Below are positions 16,937 through 20,840 of a stretch of 20,840 nucleotides of DNA, piece after piece (within the stretch, counting starts at the first letter, position 1; each line of letters starts with the position of its first letter). The notes below the pieces were generated by a model. It ran no database searches, was not told the origin of the DNA, and saw nothing but the letters and a program-made list of their open reading frames with translations. The stretch covers positions 1 through 20,840 of the forward strand of contig JANBTH010000322.1 of assembly GCA_027578815.1 (NCBI GenBank). The letters are read 5' to 3'. Origin of the DNA: Coemansia sp. RSA 1804. Lineage: Eukaryota; Kickxellomycota; Kickxellomycetes; Kickxellales; Kickxellaceae. A program made the translations under genes and the position numbers.

Positions 16937-17938
16937 ATGTCTAGCATTCCCGCTGTTGAAATTGGCATTCCAGGCAACAAGGTTTCCATACCTCGCATTG
17001 GCCTTGGCACTACGTCCTTGTCTCATCTCTATGGAAGTACAAATGATGATTCTTCAATTAAACTGCTCAACCAAGCTGTTGATATTGGCTGTACATTCAT
17101 TGATACTGCAGACGTATATGGCAAAGGAAACGACGAAAAGTTGCTTTCTCATGTTCTAAGTAAGAATCGCAGCCGCGTTTTCCTGTGTACTAAGTTTGGT
17201 TTAGAGCTGTACAATTCCGGGAAGAAGGGGAGCGATGGAGAAGATGCATTTCGCATTAAAATCAATAACAATCCAGAATATATGCGCAAGTGCATCAATG
17301 ACAGTCTAAACCGTCTTGGCACCGACTACATTGACTTGTACTATGTACACCGCATAGACCGAGATTTTGCAATTGAGGAAACCGTGGCAGCAATGGCTGA
17401 GCTGGTCAAGGAAGGCAAGGTACGCTATTTGGGCTTATCAAACTGCTCAACAGATGATCTGCGTCGTGCACACAAGGTTCATCCCATTGCCGCAGTCCAG
17501 CGCGAATACAGCGCATGGCACACCATGGTTGAGACTGACGGTTTGCTTGACACATGTCGTGAGCTTGGGGTCACCTTTGTTGCCTACTCACCCCTAGGGC
17601 GTGGATTCCTGACAGGCAGATTCCAAAGCAATGGCGATATTCCCGAAGGCGACATGCGCCAAAAGATGCCTCGGTTCAACTCTGAGAACATTGGACACAA
17701 TCTAAAGTTTGTTGAGGCACTTGATACACTGGCCAAGAAGCATAGCTGCAAGTCTGGTCAGATTGCTCTGGCGTGGCTGCTTGCACAGTACGATAATCTG
17801 GTTGCCATCCCTGGAACGAAGACGCCAAAGTATCTGGAAGAGAACTTTGCTGCTGGCAAGATCACATTGTCAACCCAGGATATTGAGGAGCTAAGAAGAA
17901 TCATTGACAATGCTGACCTGCACGGTGCCAACTGGTAG
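16937..17938 (+). CDS. Aldo/keto reductase (AKR13/YakC-like)
   Basis: A 333-residue NADPH-dependent aldo/keto reductase with a single (beta/alpha)8 barrel. The catalytic tetrad is complete: D56 and Y61 in FIDTADVYGKG, K86 in LCTKFG, H138 in YYVHRID. Downstream motifs AIEETVAAMAELVKEGKVRYLGLSNCS, AAVQREYSAW, VAYSPLGRGFLTG and the cofactor-binding VAIPGTKTPKYLEEN are typical of the YakC/pyridoxal-reductase/plant auxin-induced AKR group. Length is normal for the family. The ATG at 16937 gives the usual short N-terminus before VSIPRIGLGT. The true substrate (a carbonyl compound, perhaps pyridoxal) cannot be told. No introns are seen, although residues 92-113 contain a short polar insertion (NSGKKGSDGED). 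Confidence 0.9.
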   Translation: MSSIPAVEIGIPGNKVSIPRIGLGTTSLSHLYGSTNDDSSIKLLNQAVDIGCTFIDTADVYGKGNDEKLLSHVLSKNRSRVFLCTKFGLELYNSGKKGSDGEDAFRIKINNNPEYMRKCINDSLNRLGTDYIDLYYVHRIDRDFAIEETVAAMAELVKEGKVRYLGLSNCSTDDLRRAHKVHPIAAVQREYSAWHTMVETDGLLDTCRELGVTFVAYSPLGRGFLTGRFQSNGDIPEGDMRQKMPRFNSENIGHNLKFVEALDTLAKKHSCKSGQIALAWLLAQYDNLVAIPGTKTPKYLEENFAAGKITLSTQDIEELRRIIDNADLHGANW

Positions 17939-18227
17939 TTGGCGCTATTAACTATGCTCCGTTTATTGTTCTTCATTAAAGATTCTGGAAAAGGGAACCT
18001 TTTGCGCTGGGTAGAGAGAGTTGCTAGTTTTCGCTGTGGTTGACGAGTGATCTTTTTGGCTTGTGAGCGACAGAAGCATTGGTTGCGCTGATAGCGTGTA
18101 TTGATTGTTTATCGCAGTGTGAGAAAAAACTTTTTTGATCCAGCGCCTTTTCGTCGTTCTTTCAGTTTTTTTACCACTTGAATTCTTTTTTAGCATTTCT
18201 ATTTTCTATACGCACAATTCACAAAAA

Positions 18228-18674
18228 ATGAGCTCGTCTTCTAAAGACGGGAGCCACAACACAAAGTATGAACCGCCGTCCAGTTACACCCTGCACAAAA
18301 ATAAACCAGCCCGTGAACAAACAGAATTCGAAAAGATAGCGCATGAATTCAGCCAAAAGCCCTATCCACCGCTGCTGCTGTCGGCGCTCAACCTATTCTC
18401 TCTGCCGTACGCAAGAAAGGCGATCCGCGGATACCCGTCGGTGATACAGTGCACCGCTTACACGGCTGTTTTTCTGGTACCTGCGTATGCGCTTCATATG
18501 GGCGATGGGATCAACGGATCTGGACTGACTGCCGGGTGGTCGGGAATATGGCTGTTCTTTAATGCGCGGAACGCGATCCGTAGTCGGCGGATGTTTCCTC
18601 TTGGCATGACGGCATTGGTTTCCTCGATCGGAGCCGTCTACGGATACAGCTATGCGACTATTGGTCGTGAGTAA
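18228..18674 (+). CDS. Aim19-like small mitochondrial membrane protein
   Basis: A 148-residue protein with a polar, Ser/Lys-rich N-terminus (1-43) and three hydrophobic segments at about 72-90, 98-112 and 123-140. The block from KPYPPLLLSALN through NGSGLTAGWSGIWLFFNARNAIRSRR to the C-terminal VYGYSYATIG resembles, from memory, yeast Aim19 (altered inheritance of mitochondria 19), including the N-G-x-G-x-x-x-x-W-S core, the aromatic YG near the end and the overall length. Aim19 has no defined biochemical role. I start at the ATG at 18228, preceded by CACAAAAA; the frame runs upstream to about 18135 but encodes only pyrimidine-derived Phe/Leu/Ser there. A poly-A signal AATAAA follows at 18686-18691, about 12 bases after the stop. 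Confidence 0.65.
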   Translation: MSSSSKDGSHNTKYEPPSSYTLHKNKPAREQTEFEKIAHEFSQKPYPPLLLSALNLFSLPYARKAIRGYPSVIQCTAYTAVFLVPAYALHMGDGINGSGLTAGWSGIWLFFNARNAIRSRRMFPLGMTALVSSIGAVYGYSYATIGRE

Positions 18675-19211
18675 ATAATACTAGAAATAAAGGCTTGTGG
18701 GTCTTCCCTATTGTGTTAATGAGAAACATGCAGAGTAGGTGGGGCCTGTGAAGTGAAATGGCATATTGTGTTGCTAATATCTTTTTATAAAACCCTGAAG
18801 TCCACATGATCTTTCAACAAGTTTCATGAGTAATTCCTTGCTCTATTGAGGATTCTGTGCGAAACTCCACCATTCCTTTAATGGACATCTCGCTCGCTAT
18901 GCGCAACAGCGCTGGTGGCTGTCGCCATGATATGGGCGTGGAAACCAGTTTGCTCCGTGGGATCTAAAACGGATTCCATGTTATCCGTGAGTAGACAATG
19001 GAGTGGGAAAATGGTCATATTGCTTGCAATTGTGTGGATTCTGCGATGTTGCTTTTCGCTTTTGGAATTATATAAGGGACATTGGATACGAAGAAACGAC
19101 TATTCATCATTGTTATTCCCAGAATATCTAAACAGTTTCTCTTTCTTCTCATACACTATATTTCCAATCAAGTCATATTGCACCCTGCTGAAACACAAAG
19201 AACAGCAGAAC
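18675..19211. promoter_or_regulatory. 3' flank of the Aim19-like gene and promoter of the CoA ligase
   Basis: A 537-base spacer between two plus-strand genes. AATAAA at 18686-18691 likely ends the Aim19-like transcript. TATATAAG at 19069-19076 is a good TATA box about 136 bases before the ligase ATG at 19212. The ligase frame stays open upstream to 18915, but that part starts with GTG, crosses the TATA box and encodes nothing like the family N-terminus, so I treat it as noncoding. Confidence 0.55.
19069..19076 (+). promoter_or_regulatory. TATA box of the CoA-ligase gene
   Basis: TATATAAG on the plus strand, about 136 bases before the chosen ATG. It argues that transcription begins downstream of the upstream part of the open frame, and so for the start at 19212. 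Confidence 0.45.
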
Positions 19212-20840
19212 ATGGTATTCAGAGGGATTATTCCTCCGGTAGATATCCCGGGCTACGACATTACTACTTTCTACATTGGCGCTGCAAAACAAAACGCGCC
19301 ATCGGAGGACACGCTGGCATACCACGATATTGGAACCGGCGAGTCTCTAACATTTGGCAGACTGGGGAACATGTACCAGCAGATTGGGTCAGGGCTAGTC
19401 AACAAGCTGGGTGTGAAGCCTGGCGATGTCGTTGCGATCTTTGCTTCAAACACCATCTACTACGCACCGGCATTCTTCGGCACTGTTTCGACAGGCGCTG
19501 TCTTCTGCACAGTGAGCAGTACGTTCCAGGAGTCTGAGCTTCAGTACCAGCTGGACGACTGTAACGCACAGTACTTGTTTGTCGGAGTTAAACAGGTGCC
19601 TATCGTACGCACGGCCATGGCAAAGGGTCTTTTGCGAATTCCAAAGGAGCGGATTATCGTGCTTGAAAGCAATAACGAACTAGCACCTGCTAACAGATTT
19701 GTCTCGATCAGTCAGCTGTTCTGTGACCAGCCTTTTGAGCAGAAGAGGATAGTTGACGACAAAAGCAAGGCATCAAACACGCTGGCTGTTATTGTCTACT
19801 CTTCTGGAACAACCGGGTTGCCAAAGGGCGTGATGCTCAGCCACCGCAACCTCATCGGATACACTCTGCAAAGCGTTGCAATAATAAAGTTCTATGGAAG
19901 CAAGCAGAGTGAGGAGCTGGGCATTGCACCGTCGGGACCTCCTCAGCGAGCCATTGCTGTCCTGCCCTTTGCGCATATACACGGGTTTACCATGTTGATA
20001 GCAAACTCTGTTGCTGGGGGCAAAACCCAGTTTATACTGAACGATTATTCAATTGACCGTTTTTTACAAGCCATCCAGGATTATAGGATCCAGGTAACCA
20101 ACGCAGTGCCATCCGTTTTGAACCAAATCGTTCATCACAAGAACATCGGCAAATATGATCTGTCTCATCTCCATGCTATTGGCAGCGGTGGTGCGCCGCT
20201 TCCAAGAAGCGTTCATGCTACGATAAAGAGCCGGTTTTCTGTGAATGCAGTAAATGGGTATGGAATATCAGAGGCGTGCAGTGGTGTTTGTCTGATGACA
20301 AACTACATGTTTCTACCAGGCTCCGTGGGATTTCTTTATCCAGGCATAGAGGCAAAGTTCTTGGACCCAGAGACAGGCAAGGAGATGGGTGTTGGTGAAA
20401 GAGGCGAGCTCTGTATTCGTGGAATCACTGTGATGATGGGGTATTTGAACAGACCCAAGGAAACGGCAGATGCTATTGATTCAGACGGGTTCCTACACAC
20501 CGGCGACATTGGGTATATCAACGAAACAGGCCATGTATTTATCACGGACCGCATAAAGGAGCTGATAAAGTACAAGGGGCTGCAGATTGCACCGGCAGAG
20601 CTGGAAAGTCTGCTGATGGACCATCCGCGTGTGGCTGATGCTGCAGTTGTCGGTGTAAACGACAAGAAGCGCGATAGCGAAGTGCCGCGCGCATTTGTTG
20701 TTCCCGATGATCTCGGCTTGCTATTGCCCGATGTGTAAGAGGCGCGCAACCGGCTATGCAGAGATGTGACAGAGTGGCTGGATGCGCGGGTGGCAAAGCA
20801 CAAGCGCTTGCGTGGCGGTGTTGAGCTGGTTGAGTCGATC
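19212..20840 (+). CDS. 4-coumarate-CoA-ligase-like acyl-CoA synthetase (partial; in-frame TAA at 20736-20738)
   Basis: An ANL-superfamily adenylate-forming enzyme, activating a carboxylic acid as acyl-AMP and then acyl-CoA. From M1 (MVFRGIIPPVDIPGYD, a typical 4CL N-terminus) the A3 loop VYSSGTTGLPKGVMLSH is at about 195-211, A5 YGISEA at 350-355, GELCIRG near 398-404, and LHTGDIGYINETG with D432 at 428-440, followed by DRIKELIKYKGLQIAPAELE. The first stop is TAA at 20736-20738 after 508 codons. The same frame then resumes clear family homology: EARNRLCRDVTEWLDAR and AKHKRLRGGVELVESI, running to the window edge. The A10 lysine and any peroxisomal C-terminal tripeptide lie beyond the window. 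Explanations are a nonsense mutation (pseudogene), a sequence error, or a 27-nt intron. The acid substrate is unknown. The start at 19212 rests on family alignment and the TATA box. Confidence 0.88.
20735..20761 (+). other. In-frame stop inside a 27-nt GTAAGA...CAG segment of the CoA ligase
   Basis: The TAA stop is part of GTAAGA, a good fungal 5' splice site, and CTATGCAG at the other end looks like a 3' splice site. The segment is 27 nt (nine codons), so removing it keeps the frame and deletes the stop. It is shorter than fungal introns I know of, so a simple nonsense change or base error remains more likely. Confidence 0.4.

Noticed and set aside
18915..19211. 99-codon upstream extension of the CoA-ligase frame
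   Set aside because: It begins with GTG, contains the TATA box, and encodes nothing similar to the family N-terminus, which begins properly at 19212.

Overview
The window reads as nuclear DNA of a fungus. It has long, widely spaced single-exon genes with no operons, a eukaryotic complex I subunit, mevalonate kinase, an E2 ubiquitin enzyme and a fungal-type Aim19-like mitochondrial protein. Intergenic DNA is AT-rich with poly-A/T, pyrimidine tracts and simple repeats, and most genes prefer G/C-ending codons. The near absence of introns in ten genes, together with the gene types, suggests an early-diverging (zygomycete-type, possibly Kickxellomycotina) fungus. That placement is inference, not something I can prove from the sequence.

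Layout from left to right. A possible tail of an upstream plus-strand gene ends by about base 77. NDUFA8 (minus, 532-984) lies head-to-head with a poly-Gln/poly-Pro coiled-coil protein carrying a C-terminal WH2-like or MTFR-like motif (plus, 1611-3494). That gene converges on a GILT-family thiol reductase (minus, 3691-4605). Next is a large acidic repeat protein with an N-terminal CBM48 glycogen-binding domain (minus, 5255-8419), then a 1.7-kb stretch with no convincing gene. Four minus-strand genes follow: an Ubc6/UBE2J-like E2 without its membrane anchor (10155-10622), a MATE transporter (10899-12524), mevalonate kinase ERG12 (13211-14563) and a macro-domain protein (15350-16234). Three plus-strand genes close the window: an aldo/keto reductase (16937-17938), an Aim19-like protein (18228-18674) and a 4-coumarate-CoA-ligase-like enzyme (19212 to the right edge).

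The genes do not form one pathway. NDUFA8 and the Aim19-like protein are mitochondrial, mevalonate kinase serves isoprenoid and sterol synthesis, GILT and MATE probably act at the vacuole or plasma membrane, and the E2 belongs to the ER-associated-degradation branch of the family. No operon, mobile element, CRISPR array or defence island is visible.

The points most worth a second look are these. The CoA-ligase frame is broken by an in-frame TAA, after which homology resumes in the same frame; the TAA sits inside a 27-nt GTAAGA...CAG segment. The AT-rich macro-domain gene has a myristoylation-type N-terminus and an exact 51-bp tandem repeat. The GILT protein has an ExxxLL vacuolar sorting motif but lacks the second active-site cysteine. 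The UBE2J-like E2 ends right after its catalytic core. The CBM48 protein carries a long acidic array with repeat spacings that are multiples of about 43 bp.
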